NCBI GenBank assembly: GCA_038049695.1 | Contig: CP142453.1 | Span: forward strand, 1,195,501 to 1,259,500 | Length of the DNA: 64,000 bases | DNA from: Cinnamomum chago | Lineage: Eukaryota > Streptophyta > Magnoliopsida > Laurales > Lauraceae | Reading direction: 5' to 3' | Shown here: piece by piece, positions 30,153-42,757 of the stretch | Numbering within the stretch: position 1 is the first letter of the stretch | Layout of the letters: each line of letters opens with the position of its first letter | Notes under the pieces: model-generated | The model's input: only the letters and a program-made list of their open reading frames with translations | What the model was told of the DNA's origin: nothing | The model's database searches: none | Program-made: the position numbers and the translations under genes

Positions 30153-30861
30153 TGTAAGTGCAAGAATAATAATACTCACAAGATCAGGATGCCTCTTAGG
30201 ACTTACTCAATGCATGGAGGAGATAACTGCGACGACCTGAGCCTGAAAGAGGAGAAAGACAAAGGTCAGAGGACCCTGGCTATGGGCAGCGCAGGGCTCT
30301 CCGATGCTTAAGTTAGCAATGGATCGGAGAAGAAGAAGAAGAAGAACTGAGTGTCTATGTGAGAGTGCTTACCTCCTGCTCCCTTTGGCTCGTGCCTTAT
30401 ATATGGGACAGTCTTGGGTGAATGCCAGTGGGCTTGGTGATGTGACCTGGGTCACATCAGCCCACAAAGTCATTAATGAAGGTCCATCATAGCCCACACT
30501 GCATTTAATGTGGGTCCGATCAGCCCACAATGCATTTAATACCAGTCACATTGGGCCTGATCTTGCCTTGATCTGGTGGTGGCTGATGTCCCATCAGATC
30601 CCTTCCTTGGGCCTTGCCACGAGAGGGCCGTGGCTGTTAGCTGCAAGCGCAATACTGCATTGCCGAGCTCGCATTGCCGAGACTGGGCGGTATGCGCGGC
30701 CGAACTGAATTCTGTTTGGCCGAGACCAGCACGTAGTGCCGAGACCGAAGTGGATTGGATCGTAGCCGAGACCAAGGGACGTGGTCCCCCAAACAGTGGC
30801 TAACCGAGCACACCCTAGCCGAGACCAAGAGAAACTGGTTTACGGAATGGGCCCCCACACA
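30153..30861 (-). repeat. 5' LTR (709 bp)
   Basis: Has TG...CA ends. In element orientation TATATAAG (30396-30403) is a likely TATA box for genomic RNA, with the TTC microsatellite downstream of it. Confidence 0.95.
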
Positions 30862-30978
30862 GTAATGTCATTATATTGCAGTCATCAGCTGCTTCAATGA
30901 AACTGACATGTGAAGAACTTAACTCATTCACCAACACATTTTCTGTTCTTCTGTCTGCACTAATCCCATGTCAAAAGT

Positions 30979-32133
30979 CTATCTACTAATTCCAAGAGGA
31001 ACCATGTAGGCTTCCCTTAGCTCAGGAGCTCTGTCCAAGTAACGAATCACATAATTCTTCAAGAAGTACTCACCTGACATGTCCGCTAGAGTAAACAATT
31101 GAACTCTCTTTCTCATCAATCCTCTCCCTTTCAGTATCTTCGACACCTCATGTCGAGGGAGCATCACCTTCTCCAAGCTGAGGAGAAACACCTTCGGCCT
31201 CGAAGCAATTTCACAAGGCTTAAGTCCCAGTTCAACCATCAAAACCCTCATCAGGGCTCGAACCTTGCCCTCTGATACGTTCATGAACCGTGGGTCCTTT
31301 TGGAATGCCACCAATATATCTTGTTCTGACCACCCAAAGCTCTTCAAAAGCTCCAACTTTGCTTTCATTGTAGTTTCACTCATCTTGCCCATTGCCAAAA
31401 TCGCATAGACGAACATCCCAGAACCACGTTCCATTCCAAATTTCTCAACCCGAGTCACCAACGTTTCAATCCACTGGGGACCGTGGGTGAGGAAAATTGG
31501 GTATCTTAAGATGAGACGAGAGATCTGGTGGTCAGGAATCCCACATTTTCGAAGGACTTCTATGCAGGGCATTATCTGCTTTTCAAGATCATAGATGAGC
31601 ACTTTAGACCACTTCTTGATAGCCATCACTACGTTGTCGTCGGTGTGGAAGAAGTTTCTGAGGGAAGAAATGGTGGGTTGAAGTCGGTTTTCGATGCTGC
31701 AACGGAGGATGTATGGATATCTGGAGGTGAGTTCTGCAAAGGGGGTTCCATAGAGACCCAGTTCTTGGAAGAAGAGGAACTTGGGTTTGAGGGTATTTTC
31801 AACCTTCACAGTGAGGAGTCTGGGTTGCTTGGAGATGAGATCTCTGATGTGGGTGTCGTTGAAACCGCTCTGTTTCAGGAAATCGAGAACAGAGTCGGGG
31901 TTTTCAGGGGATTTTATGTGTGTGAGGGTTTTGGAGGCACTGTTTGCCTTTTCTCTTGATAACCCACATTTCTGCATGAGGTAGTCGACCATGAAATGGG
32001 TTTGGGCAGTTGATGTGGCTGTTGAAAATGGAACAAGGGTTTTTGCATAATAGATATGGTCCATATGGATGGTGGGGTATCTAAAAGTGCTCATCAAGAG
32101 GAAGAGATGGTGGTTAGATAGACAAAAAAGCAT
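30979..32133 (-). CDS. mTERF-family protein (copy 2)
   Basis: Single exon of 384 codons, very similar throughout to the 4039 copy, from FMVDYLMQKCGLSREKA to the shared C-terminus EAYMVPLGISR. The N-terminal ~45 residues look like an organelle-targeting peptide. The mTERF repeats are intact (SRYPYILRCS, LRYPIFLTHGP, QKDPRFMN, SRPKVFLLS). Differences cluster near the C-terminus, where the KGRGLMRKRVQLFTLADMSG stretch differs from the KSRGLVKEKKCLLSVVNMSG type of copies 1 and 3. The retrotransposon target site is 113 bp past the stop codon, so the transcript may now end in LTR sequence. Predicted role: nucleic-acid binding in mitochondria or plastids. Confidence 0.88.
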   Translation of the reverse strand: MLFCLSNHHLFLLMSTFRYPTIHMDHIYYAKTLVPFSTATSTAQTHFMVDYLMQKCGLSREKANSASKTLTHIKSPENPDSVLDFLKQSGFNDTHIRDLISKQPRLLTVKVENTLKPKFLFFQELGLYGTPFAELTSRYPYILRCSIENRLQPTISSLRNFFHTDDNVVMAIKKWSKVLIYDLEKQIMPCIEVLRKCGIPDHQISRLILRYPIFLTHGPQWIETLVTRVEKFGMERGSGMFVYAILAMGKMSETTMKAKLELLKSFGWSEQDILVAFQKDPRFMNVSEGKVRALMRVLMVELGLKPCEIASRPKVFLLSLEKVMLPRHEVSKILKGRGLMRKRVQLFTLADMSGEYFLKNYVIRYLDRAPELREAYMVPLGISR

Positions 32134-32240
32134 GTTCTCACAGCAGAAATGGAGTTGCAGGTGATTGAATTGGTAGAAATGCCAACACTAACAGCAGGAT
32201 CCTTGCTCTCCTTCTCTCTACTTCTTTTACTAAAGTCCTA

Positions 32241-32326
32241 AAACCCTAGCAGAGAAGATCAAGCGAAAAGATGGCTATTAGCTGAGACCTGTTGGTCTTG
32301 TGGTTTGGGAACCCAAGTAAGGCCCA
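32241..32326 (-). promoter_or_regulatory. Telo-box and one site II element
   Basis: AAACCCTA at 32241-32248 and GGCCCA at 32321-32326 are in the same order as upstream of copies 1 and 3. The second site II partner has been lost here by local change. Confidence 0.45.
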
Positions 32327-32339
32327 GAGTATCAAAATA

Positions 32340-33309
32340 CTTAGGCTCGTTCTAATTGCACCCACCCTATTTGCTATTTAAACCCACCCTAACTTCTAGG
32401 GTGGATGGGATGGGATGGGATGGATTGACTGGGGTGAAATGGAGTTTGTGTAGATCACCGATTTCAGTGAGGTGCCCATGCACTGTACATCTAAATAAAT
32501 ATGCAATTTTAGTACTTGCAGATGCACGGTCTTCAAAACATATCAGGCGAGACACATTTTTTTTGAGCATTTATAAATACACGATCAATTCATACCGTCA
32601 ATTCGTACGGTCACATGTGATGTGCATCGTACGGTCACATCTAATTCCTCCTTTTCTTTTCTCATCCACAGAATTCATTTGTTTGTTTGGTATTCAACCC
32701 ATGTGGACCCATGTTCACAAAGAAAAAATTTGAAACCAGGTGGAACCCATTTTTATTAGTTGAAACCATCCTTTAAGAAAAAAAAAAAAAAAAAAAAAAC
32801 ATCTTTCAATGGGGCTGAAAAGTGAAATCCTCAACAAGTAAAAGTGACCACCCCACCTTGTTTAATTTTTCTAATTCAATTTCTTACTTTAATAAAGATT
32901 ATCCCCCATCTCCATCATATTTTCATAAGACATGCTAAAGGCGGGCCCACTTGATCAATGACTAAGAATTTTTTAGCGACAACTAAAAATCCAACTATTA
33001 CTACCATCTGTTAATACAAGGTGGGTGCTAATTCAATTAATGTAATTGGTGTGGAGAGATTTAATTATCATGTTCTAATTTCAGATACCAAACAAAGTTT
33101 TAATTTCAAATAAATAAGAGCAATTAGTTTTAAACCTTCAATATTTCTTTGCGACATCAAACACATTAAGAGATATAGCAACTACATATTGCGACATCAA
33201 AATGACAATTTGACTACCCTTGAAAGGCACTAAATGACAAAAGAAAAAAAGAAAAGGTCTTAGATATTTAAAACAAATTTATTCAAATATCTTAATACAT
33301 GTTACATTC
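32340..33309. other. Intergenic, no gene seen
   Basis: Contains a GGATGGGATGG patch, two GTACGGTCACAT repeats near 32617 and 32630, and a poly-A run at about 32779-32799. No terminal repeat belonging to the transposase to the right was found. Confidence 0.45.
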
Positions 33310-36300
33310 CTAATCTTTCAACACAATGGTTTCAAAAGGAAACATAGAACGCGTATACTGCATGAACGCATTAATGCGCTCCGCATACGGGGTAGCCCAT
33401 GCAGCTGCACAATCATGCCTGAAGTGAACCCATTGAGGCATAATGGGAGGCATCGGGTAATCATCTGTCAATGCAACCTGGACGTAGTGATTATTATTTA
33501 CGAACCCGATAGCGATAGCAACATGTTGATACGACGGTGGTGGAGTAGATCGAAGTGGCAAATACGTAAAGCTCTGTGCAGGACTTAAAACGTGTAATAT
33601 CACATTGAACTTCGAAGCAATTAAGAGGCCCATGTCTGGCATGGTCATCCAATGCTCAATCGGTGCTACTCTATCTAATGCAAAAAAGTTCAGTGAGTTG
33701 TAAACACGAGTCCATTGGTCACCACTACCAAATATTGCAACATACTGTGTTCTAAATGTGTGCAACTCTTCTATTAAATTATACCGGATAGTAGCCCATG
33801 CATCTTCGCGAAGACCAAGACAGACAGCTATCGCCCGAAATCCGCAATTTCCATCGGGTTTTACGTCTTGTACATGCATAGTGTAAGGATGCAGTATAGG
33901 TGGAAACTGGCGAACATAGGCATGTACAGAGTAGTTGTAAATAGAGGAGCAACTGTGTCTTGCTGGTTCCTGAAACTGGAAAATATCTGGCTGAACAAAC
34001 TCAAATGTATCCGTATTAGCATCAGTTGATATGTCTTCCCTGTCATTCGAGTCGGGGCCTCCAAACGAATAACTGTTTCTGCTTGGTTCCCGAGAATGAA
34101 GGGAATCAGACTCAACGAACACTAACGCAGACGGATTAACGCGAGTATTTGTTGCAACTTTTTTTTTCGAGGAGGGGCGTCCACGAGTATTCATCTTAAC
34201 AGCAGGTTCACGAATTGAAGTTGTTGATGGTGTGATTATCTCCCTCAACTTCCTTAAAAGACTGAATTTACCATGCCTTGTTTGTTGTTTATACTGTTCC
34301 GTGAACACTTGTAGCTCAGCGTCACAATCGATGTCATCGTCTTGAAGAGACACACACGGTGATAAATCAAGTTTTCTCCAAAATTTATCTATGGAATCGA
34401 TTGGTATGGGACGACCATCGTTCAAATATATTGCTTGCTCGTGCGCACATGGCAGTCCGTAGCTCGTACGAAGTCGACATACGCATTTGTAGGAAACGTC
34501 TCCGACATCCACAGACCGCTCAAATTCCTTCAAAATCAGATGCAATGCATGGCTTGAAACGAAACCACATAATTCCTGGAAGTGCGGTACATTGAATCGA
34601 TGTTGGACGATAGTTCTGCTTTGCTCAATACTCGCTTTGATAGCTATGTCCTGTGATTGGATGACTTGGTGAATAAACAACAGCGATGTCTCCAAATCTG
34701 ACTGTGATGACTCCAAGTATTGTTTCAACTTCGAATGTTGGCTCTCGACTCTATTAGTTGTCTGGTTTCCAAAATGCAGATATCTGTCTGTCCAGGCGGA
34801 TATAAACATCTCCTTATACGGTGTCAACCATACATCCTTAAGATAATTAATCACACCTGGAAAGTTTTGTAACACTACCTCAAGGTCCGCCAATTTGCAC
34901 ACATAAGCATTCTCAGATTCAGATTCCAGCAACATATTCCACATTTTGTAGAATGCATTCCAAGATTTGTTATTTGTTATTGATGGCCTGCACTTGCTCA
35001 AAATACTCCTATAAATGTGCCACCTACAGAGTAATTTCTTAGCATCGGGAAATACCTGGGCAGACGCATTCATCAAAGCCAACTCTCTGTCCGTGACAAT
35101 AACTCGTGGACCGGTGCATCCATCCATTGTTGACTGTAGACACCTTAAAGCCCAAGTATAATTGAACACTTTTTCTGAGTGCATGAACACAAATGCTATG
35201 CAAAATGTCATATTAGTTGCAGTCACGCCGACAATCTCAAGGAGAGGCATCCTGTACCTGTTGGTTTAAGACACAGATATGTTAAAACTTCTAGTTTTTT
35301 TAATTTTGCTAAATCAATATATGACACAAATATCTAGAGTGACATATTATGTACCTGTTTGTTTTATATGTTGCATCCATTAATAACACGTGCGGGAATG
35401 CGCGCCATCGCTCTAATGATCCTGGATGTGCGAAGAATAAATCTTCAAGCTCATTGGTTACAACATTTGTTCGACTCTCGAAAATGTACCCTTCACGTTG
35501 TAGGAATGACATGACAACTTGCATCTGAGTTTTACCGGCTTTCTCTGCAGTTCGAAATTTCTGGCGTGCATTGTATATGGTCTTACTGGTAGACACGTTG
35601 TCCGGATTCTGCTTCTTCAACGATGTCAAGATATCTCGTGGCTTCACATTTTTCGTAGACAGATATTCCATCAACTGGATTTCGGATTCAGAGAGCCGAC
35701 CGGGGTATGGATGTCCCTCCATATATGATGCAGGGGCATGGTTATGTGTTCCACATACCACCCTAGCCATCTAGTCATCACTTGTTTTTAGTTTCACCCC
35801 TTTTACTCTAAAAGGACAATCAATTTTCTTCGTGCCTGTAACCTTCGTGGAAGTGTGATTGCTTCTGTATGTGCCACCGCGATCACATTGGAACAACAGT
35901 CTAGGACTCTTCCCGATTATACTAGTCTCTGATCTTTTAATGACAATGATATATCCTAAATTGCGTCCAGTATTTTGAATCCAATCAATTAGAGATTGGC
36001 GCGAATTGAATACCTAAAAATGTATTAATTCTGTTAGAAATTAACTAATATTTAATTAAAAATTGACAAAATAAAACATAATTGGAATTGAATTAATATC
36101 ATACCATGTCGGTAGAAAATTCGTTTGTAACATTTTCATCCACATTTTCGTCTTCTTGTATTATTTCGTTTCTGAGAATATCATCCTGACAACAATATAC
36201 ATTCACTTAAGCATCTGCAATTAATAAAAATTATTTTCTGAAATAATCAAAGAATTGTATATTTACCTGATCACTTGAACCACTTGACAATTGCAGATCA

Positions 36301-36332
36301 TTGGCCCAAATCCTCAGTTGATCCAAATTCAT
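33310..36332 (-). pseudogene. FAR1/Mutator-type transposase fused to an OTU protease domain, one nonsense codon
   Basis: Four exons by GT-AG sites: 36267-36332, 36105-36185, 35355-36013 and 33310-35257. They total 2,754 nt, in frame, about 917 residues, apart from a TAG at 35771-35773 (codon 130), where related proteins have Trp. Order: short acidic N-terminus; FAR1-like zinc region (C92, C115, H139, H141); MULE core with D262 (LMDAT), D325 (VTDRE) and E440 (NRVES); SWIM finger (C527, C529, C539, H541); basic GRPSSKKK linker; OTU-like cysteine protease with D737-G-N-C740 and H859. OTU proteases remove ubiquitin; their role in a transposase is unknown. No terminal repeats were recognised, so element borders are open. 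Apart from the stop, the frame and splice sites are preserved. Confidence 0.85.
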
Positions 36333-37697
36333 ATCTTCTGCTGGTTTGTATATTCCGAAGGGGATGAGGAGAAGGAAATAAATCTCTAATTTATAAAGCA
36401 TAAAATCTCCTAAATTGATTTTTCTAATTCTAGTGAAAGGGGATGAGGAGAAGGAAACAAATTTCTAATTTTTATTTATTAATTAACCTAAATGATTTAG
36501 AATTTCTTAATTAAATTCTCTAATCCTAATGAGAGGAGAGGAGGAGAAGGAAATTAATTATTAAACCTAACCTAATTGTTTTAATTAATCTAATACTTAG
36601 AATTCTATATTTTTTTAATTAATCTGAATGCATGGCATGTTAGATGCATGATAGGCTTGATGCTAGTAAGGAATAATATAAAATGAAAAATTCACTAAGT
36701 GCATGGGCAGGTTGAGAATAAATTGAAACAAACAGTAAAACAAGGATTTCAATTTAAATGCATGGGTATATTGAGATGCATGAATGTGTGAACCATATAT
36801 ATATATATATATTTATTTATTTATTTATATAAGTGACTAGAGAATTAAATTTCAGTGCAAGAGAAGAAAATGGCAGGGATCTATGCATGCATGGATTCGA
36901 TGAATATAGAGAACTGGGCCGGCTTGATTGACCAATGGGTTATAAGTGGGTTGACAAGTCAAGGAATAAAATTGGTCAGGCCGGGTGCATTTGCTAATAT
37001 TCGTACACTCTTATGTCTAGTTGGGTGAGAGGGCCTTATAAACATGGCCATGTATTCATAATTCAATAAACAGAACAAAGTTTCCTATATATGCATAATC
37101 TGTAAACATCCACATCCAACAATGACATTCACCAATAGAGAAACTACTCCAATCATCTCAAATAAGGTGGATCAAGAAACGATAGGTGGCCCTTGGATGG
37201 AGTAAGGGAATTCTATATAGGAATTATAAGGATGCGTTTGTGTTAGGAGAGAGTCCCAGAATAAAGAGGAAAGTTATTCTAATTTTTCATGCAATTCACT
37301 GATATGTTGTTTGATGTAATACATTATTCTTGCGGAAAAGAAGAAATAATGAAGTAATATTTCTTGATAAAAAGAATTTTAATTTCCTATAAAATTGGGT
37401 TGGTACCTGGTGTCTTGGTGTGGCGGGTGGTGTGGCTAAGTGTGTTGTGGTGAGCCGTGTGATGACTGGGGTGCAGGGGGATTGTAGTGCAGCTGAAGAT
37501 GAGAGATTAAAGGAGAAAAGAGAAGAAGAATAAAATGAAGAAGGAAAACTGGAAGTCTGGAGTGGGTGAGGTGAGTGGGGAGTCTGGAAGGTTTGGGGAG
37601 TCTAGTAAGGTGTTTTTCTGCTGATCATATTGTAGATCCGTGACTTTCCACTTCGCTATAAAAAAATCGGTAAGACCAATAGGTCCAACAACGTGTT
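36333..37697. other. Intergenic, short repeats only
   Basis: Three imperfect copies of a GGGATGAGGAGAAGGAAA block (36360-36555) and a TA/TTTA microsatellite (36798-36830). AT-rich. No gene seen. Confidence 0.5.
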
Positions 37698-37717
37698 GGG
37701 GGGGGGGGGGGGGGGGG
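37698..37717 (+). repeat. 20-base G run
   Basis: Uninterrupted G20, able in principle to form a G-quadruplex. Length may be affected by sequencing error. Confidence 0.7.
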
Positions 37718-39911
37718 CTGGCAGTGGCAGTGGCTCTTCAGTCTCAAAGTGCAATCCCAATCTCTTGTTCCAAGAGAAACATTTCTTTAATAAATTTTTT
37801 GCTCTAAAGTATGATGATTCAAACCTATAAATCAGTACCAAAAGTTCAAATAATTGTCTTTGTAGCAAGTGGGCCAAAAGCAATTGTACTTCTGTTGGAT
37901 TATAAAGGGGATGAGAAAGCTGGAAGTCCAACAGAAAGCTAAGTGCAACTGGTAGCAGGTATATCACCTATGCTAAAGGTGGGGAAGCTAGAATGAGTGC
38001 GTTTCCTAAGTAGCTCAAGCTATTAGAAATCCCATTTGATAAATATGTCACAATACTGGTTGCATGATATGAATTCTTTATTATGGAAAGAATTTGGAAG
38101 ATTATGCAACGCTAATTTGGAAGACATAATTACTGAATTAAAAAAAAAAGTTCAGATACCACTAATCGGTAAAGGAGAAAAATCAACTTTTTTTCTGAAC
38201 TGCTGGATCGTGTTCCTCTTGATGCAACTGCATAGATCTGCTCGCAAGGATTCCGCAGAACCAAACCGTTCGTCGATTAAAGGCCGGATGCTCAAGATAT
38301 CGGAGTGCGAAGTTTTGATGGTCGAAGATCACTCTGCCTGTGTCAGCAGTCTGCTGACGTCATAATTGCCTGTTGCCTGCATCAGCACCATGTATCAGCA
38401 GTTGCAGTTATGGGCCTTCTTAATCTGGGTCGGGTTGGGTCTTGATCTGACCCAACCTATAATGAAATGGGTGGTGTTCTACTGTTTGTTTGGCACACGT
38501 CCCATGAAAAGAGTAAAATAGCATTTACTTGAAAACAGCCAGATGGGTCATTCACGTGCTTTATTTTAGCAATTGGAGTGATTGACATCCATCATGCTTC
38601 ACACGAGTCTCGAGACAATAATGGGCTGTTTTTTTTACTAGCCTAGCATATAGAGTGAATGTAGAGCGGGTGCAGATAGCAACCCCCAAATACTTAACTG
38701 CGCCTTGAAAGAGAGAAATCCTCTTCTACATAGACCCATCCTGGGAATCCAGGTGAGGCCCATATTTGATAGTAAAATTTTAAGAACTAGGGATGTTCTT
38801 GTAAACACAGAAATTAGCATGAAAGCTCAGTGAGTTTGTGGAACCCAATAAGGTCTTTAGATGCAAGAGATTACTTGGATTAACCATAAAAATAAAAAAA
38901 AACTCACATTTAATAAAATGTTCATAAATCCTTAAATCAATAGATCCCACAAACTATTCCACCCATCATATTTTGGAAAGTGCAAAGATTTTGTCTGCAT
39001 GGACTTTTGAGGATGAAATGCTTATGCCAATTCAAAATGATGTTTTCTGGGAGCCAGCAGAATCAACGGCCACAATAAGCTGAGTATGTTGCATTGGATG
39101 GTGACGGCCCCTACCAGATTTATCAAGATCTTCACTTATCTGCTACCCTGATGGGTGGCGGGTGGCGGATGGCGGTGCTACTTAAAAAAAAAAAAAAAAG
39201 GATGAATATTCAAAGCAATAAAGACATCAACTCATTTCTTGTCTTCATTCATAAAAGGAAATTTACAATGCCACATTACCTACAAACAATGAAACTCAGA
39301 GAAAAGTCATAAAATGTATACTCAAAATGAGATTCTACACAAGCAATACCCATTTTCTCAGTTTACATGAAATAAAAATAGACAATAAAAAATATAGGGA
39401 CATGGCTCAAAAATAGGAAATCATACTTCATCCTTTGATGAAGGCATGATCCTAGCCCTTAATCTGCTTCAATTCTTCTCTTCGAGAATAATATCTTCGC
39501 TTGTCAATTTCGGCAACATGTAGTCGCAAAATGGCAACCTGATGCTCTCTTCTTATCTGAAATTCTGGAGAGTTTTCTTGTGCTCTCCTCTTTTTTCTTC
39601 CACTAAGGCTTTTTGTAGGTTTCTTGGAGCCAATGATATAAAAATGTCTATTTAACATAGACCATTGCATTACCAAACACCTCTTTTTATTTTAACCTCT
39701 TTTTTCTATGGGTTTTTTTTTTTTTTTTTTTTTTTCCGTATGGATCTATATTGAATAGTCTTTAAAAAATAGACTGGTGGTCCCAAACATGGCCTATGCA
39801 TGGTTTCCTAAACACAAGGCAGTTGCTGCCCACGTTTTACGCCACTTTGCTACCCACTTTATAAAAATGGGCTGAGATGTTGCACGTTCTCCCCGAGCTT
39901 GGAGTGGGCGG
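37718..39911. other. Intergenic, no gene seen
   Basis: Short frames without recognisable domains. The longest basic one (39452-39676, minus, KKRRAQ..REHQVAILRL) resembles the Lys/Glu-rich tails of many transposon accessory proteins, but is too short to assign. Confidence 0.4.
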
Positions 39912-40365
39912 TAGGGGTTTACACAGATCGGATTGTATGGATTGAGCCAAATCCATCATCAATCCGTTACCTACGGATTGATAGATTTAGAATCTGTCAC
40001 CAATCCGTGTTTGTTAAAAACCAATCCGATCCAATCCATGGAAGACTGGATCGGATCAAATTAATCCGTTCAATCTATTGTTTAAAGAAAAATACCAAAC
40101 ATGTTGTAAAAAACTTCATATTTGACCTCTTAAATTTTTTTTTCTTATTTTATAGTTAGACATCTTAACTTGTATTTAGACCCCTTAAATTTTATTTATT
40201 TATATTTAATGTCAATGAATCGGATCGGATTGAATACGCGGATTGAGGGTGAAATCCGTCACTAATCCGTTGCTAACAGATTACAAGATTTTCAATCCGT
40301 CACCAATCATTTTACCTTCAGATCGGATCGATTTTACGAATCAGCGGGTTTTTTGTGCACCCCTA
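39912..40365. mobile_element. hAT-like MITE
   Basis: Ends read TAGGGGTTTACACA and, reversed, TAGGGGTGCACA, as in hAT elements. Flanks GTGGGCGG and CTGGGTGG are a plausible diverged 8-bp target duplication. The interior is dense in ATCGGAT and CAATCCG repeats in both orientations. Confidence 0.6.
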
Positions 40366-40979
40366 CTGGGTGGACACCACATGTCTTCCTCTAACTACCT
40401 TGCTTCCATGTTGGTTACCCATTTCGTATGAGTATTTGCCTTCATATGAGGAGTGAGTACTCTTGACTCCACATGTCATTTAACCACATATTTGCAAAAG
40501 ACATGGTCCCCATCACATGATTGATGGTCACATGTTCATACCAATTCTGGTAATGTGCCTAAATTACCATGCTCATATATAATACCCCACCCATAATCTA
40601 TCAATTTTGGTCGCATGGATTGGATGACATGATCACCAAAAATTGGGCTAGACCTAGATATCTGCATCAGACCAGCATGATATGGTCACAAAAATCAGCT
40701 TGGTCCTATATTAATTGGTCCCAACACACTACCACATAAACCTAAGAGAGTTTGATGGGTCATGGAAAATTAATTGGATAGAGATCCATTATTAGTCATA
40801 GGGTATAACATGGGGTGTGACTCGCATAAACAGGTTGTCAATTATGAACTTGGGAGTGAGTCCAATGGCTAAATGGATTTAGGCATGTCAACACATAACT
40901 GAGCCCAATGCATAGCTGGGTTTAGGCCCATCTAATCAAGACCCACAACAATAGGTCTTATGCCCAATAGATTATCATT

Positions 40980-41640
40980 TTTTAGCCTGAATAAGGCCTG
41001 GGCCAGAAATTGATTCGGGCCAGCCTCGACCAAGATTGATCATATACCTAGGCTAGAAATTAGCTTGGGCATTAATGTAATGACCCTCCTATATTCAATC
41101 AAAATTGGATGTATGGTTTAGACCGGAAATTGGTATGGATTAATTCAACCGAGACTGGCCATATAGCTCAGGCCACAGCTCAGGCCACAGGTTGTCTGAG
41201 ACCATCATCAACTAAGATTGGTCGTATGACCTAGGCAAAAAAAAAGCAGCATGGACTTGAATTAACCGAGACTGGTTATATGGCCTAGGTCAAAAATTGA
41301 CTTGAGCTTGAATCAACCAAAATTAGTCATGTGGCTTAGGCCAAAAATTGGCTTGGACTTAGATCGTCATGTGGCCTAGGCCAGAAATTGGCCTGAATCA
41401 ACTAGGATTGGTCATTCGCTTTAGGCCAGGAATTTGCTTGAACCAGAGCGTCAATGTAATGATCCTCACATATTCAACCAAGGTTGGCCATAGAAACTGG
41501 CAGGGACCGGCATCATCCAAAATTGGCGATATGGATTACACCAAAACTTGGTTGGACCTCTTTGGACCCCGATCTGGTATGGTTGTAAAAAGTTGGCTTG
41601 AACCTATATTAATCATTTTAGTTGGCCCATAAATCTAAGA
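40980..41640. repeat. Diverged tandem repeats of ~60-70 bp
   Basis: Units built from GGCCTAGGCCAAAAATTGGC and ACTAGGATTGGTCAT variants recur irregularly. Non-coding. Confidence 0.6.
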
Positions 41641-42003
41641 GAACTTGACGAACCGATCAAATTCAACAGGGTATGACTCCATGACATATAGCGGTCATTG
41701 TCAAATGGCTAAATTGATTTAGTCCCGCTTGATCAAGATCACACTTGATTGTGTTAGGTCCATAGCATTGATGTATATTTTCTTATATCTTGCAACAGTT
41801 CATGGGCCAAGTTAGATCAGCTAAGCAATATCCAGGCTTGGACGGATTTTTAAAACGTAACCCCAAACCCGTACCGAGCCGATTTGGACCATAAGTGTCT
41901 GGACCAAGCGCAGGTGGAAGACAATTTTTTAAGAAAAATAGGCCTCCATTTATTGCCACAAGCTGTAGCTTAGTTAGTTGTAACCTATGAACCTTTGTAA
42001 AAG

Positions 42004-42711
42004 GAGGGCTGTTATTGGCACCGCAATTTTTGCTATCCCCACCGCCCACTAGAAGATTTTAAAAAAAAAAAAATTTCTAAATTACCCCTCCTCCCTCTCC
42101 TTCCCCCCAGTCTCCGGTGGGGAGGGAGGCCGGCCCTCTCCCTCTCCCTTCCTCTTCATCTCTTTCCTACCTTTTTCTACTCTTCTTCTCGCTCCCCCCT
42201 CCCAGTCGCCAGTGAGGAGGGAGATCAGGCTGCAACAGGCGAAAACCCATCTGCAGCCCGGGGGCTGCCGCCCAAACTCCCTCCCCACCGACTACTGGGA
42301 GGGGGAGGGGGAGGGGGAGGGGGAGTAGGGAGGGGAAGGAGAGAGAAGAAAAGGAAGGGAGAGAGGGAGAAGAGGGAAGGAAAATAAAGGGGGAGGGAGA
42401 AGGAGGGGGGGAGGGAGGGAGGGAGGGAGGGGGGCTGGGGCTCCCTCCCCGCCAGAGACTGGGAGAGAGAAGGAGGGGGGAGGGAGGAGGGAGGCCAGTT
42501 GGCCGGCCAACGCTCCCTCCCCGTCGGAGACAGGGAGAGAGAAGGAGAGGAAGGGCTCCCTCCCCTGCTGGAGACCGGGAAGGGTGAGAGGGTGGGAAGG
42601 GAAGGAAAGAGGGTGGAGGGAGGGAGAAGGAGGAGGGGTAGTTGGGGAAAATATATTTTATTTTTTTGTGCGATGGGGATAGCAAATTTTGAGGTGCTAA
42701 CAGCAACCCTC
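42004..42711. mobile_element. Mutator-like MITE with purine/pyrimidine core
   Basis: Perfect 9-bp target duplication TTGTAAAAG (41995-42003 and 42712-42720). TIR tips are GAGGGCTGTTATTGGCACC and GAGGGTTGCTGTTAGCACC, followed on both sides by TTGCTATCCCCA. The core is GA-rich (42290-42640) and CT-rich (42080-42200). It lies inside R1 copy 2; copy 1 near 2218-2243 shows the unoccupied site. The long proline/serine open frames on the minus strand are low-complexity artefacts. Confidence 0.82.
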
Positions 42712-42757
42712 TTGTAAAAGCGCACTTGTTCCAATTTCCTTTCAAGTAAAACATTTT

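Larger units (their letters stand above)
18264..30861 (-). mobile_element. Ty3/gypsy LTR retrotransposon, Tat type, recent insertion
   Basis: The element is 12,598 bp with a 5-bp target duplication GTAAT (18259-18263 and 30862-30866). It is transcribed leftward. Order: 5' LTR (30153-30861), primer-binding site, gag-pol (30093-24196), 49-bp array (22262-24093), an antisense gene (19684-21909), polypurine tract, 3' LTR (18264-18987). A second, archaeal-type RNase H after the normal one is the hallmark of the Tat lineage, which often carries an extra ORF and tandem repeats between pol and the 3' LTR. It interrupts the 3' flank of the mTERF gene at 30979. Confidence 0.95.

Noticed and set aside
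39452..39676. Basic 74-codon frame resembling a transposon accessory protein tail
   Set aside because: No partner domain, no terminal repeats and no similar copy in the window.
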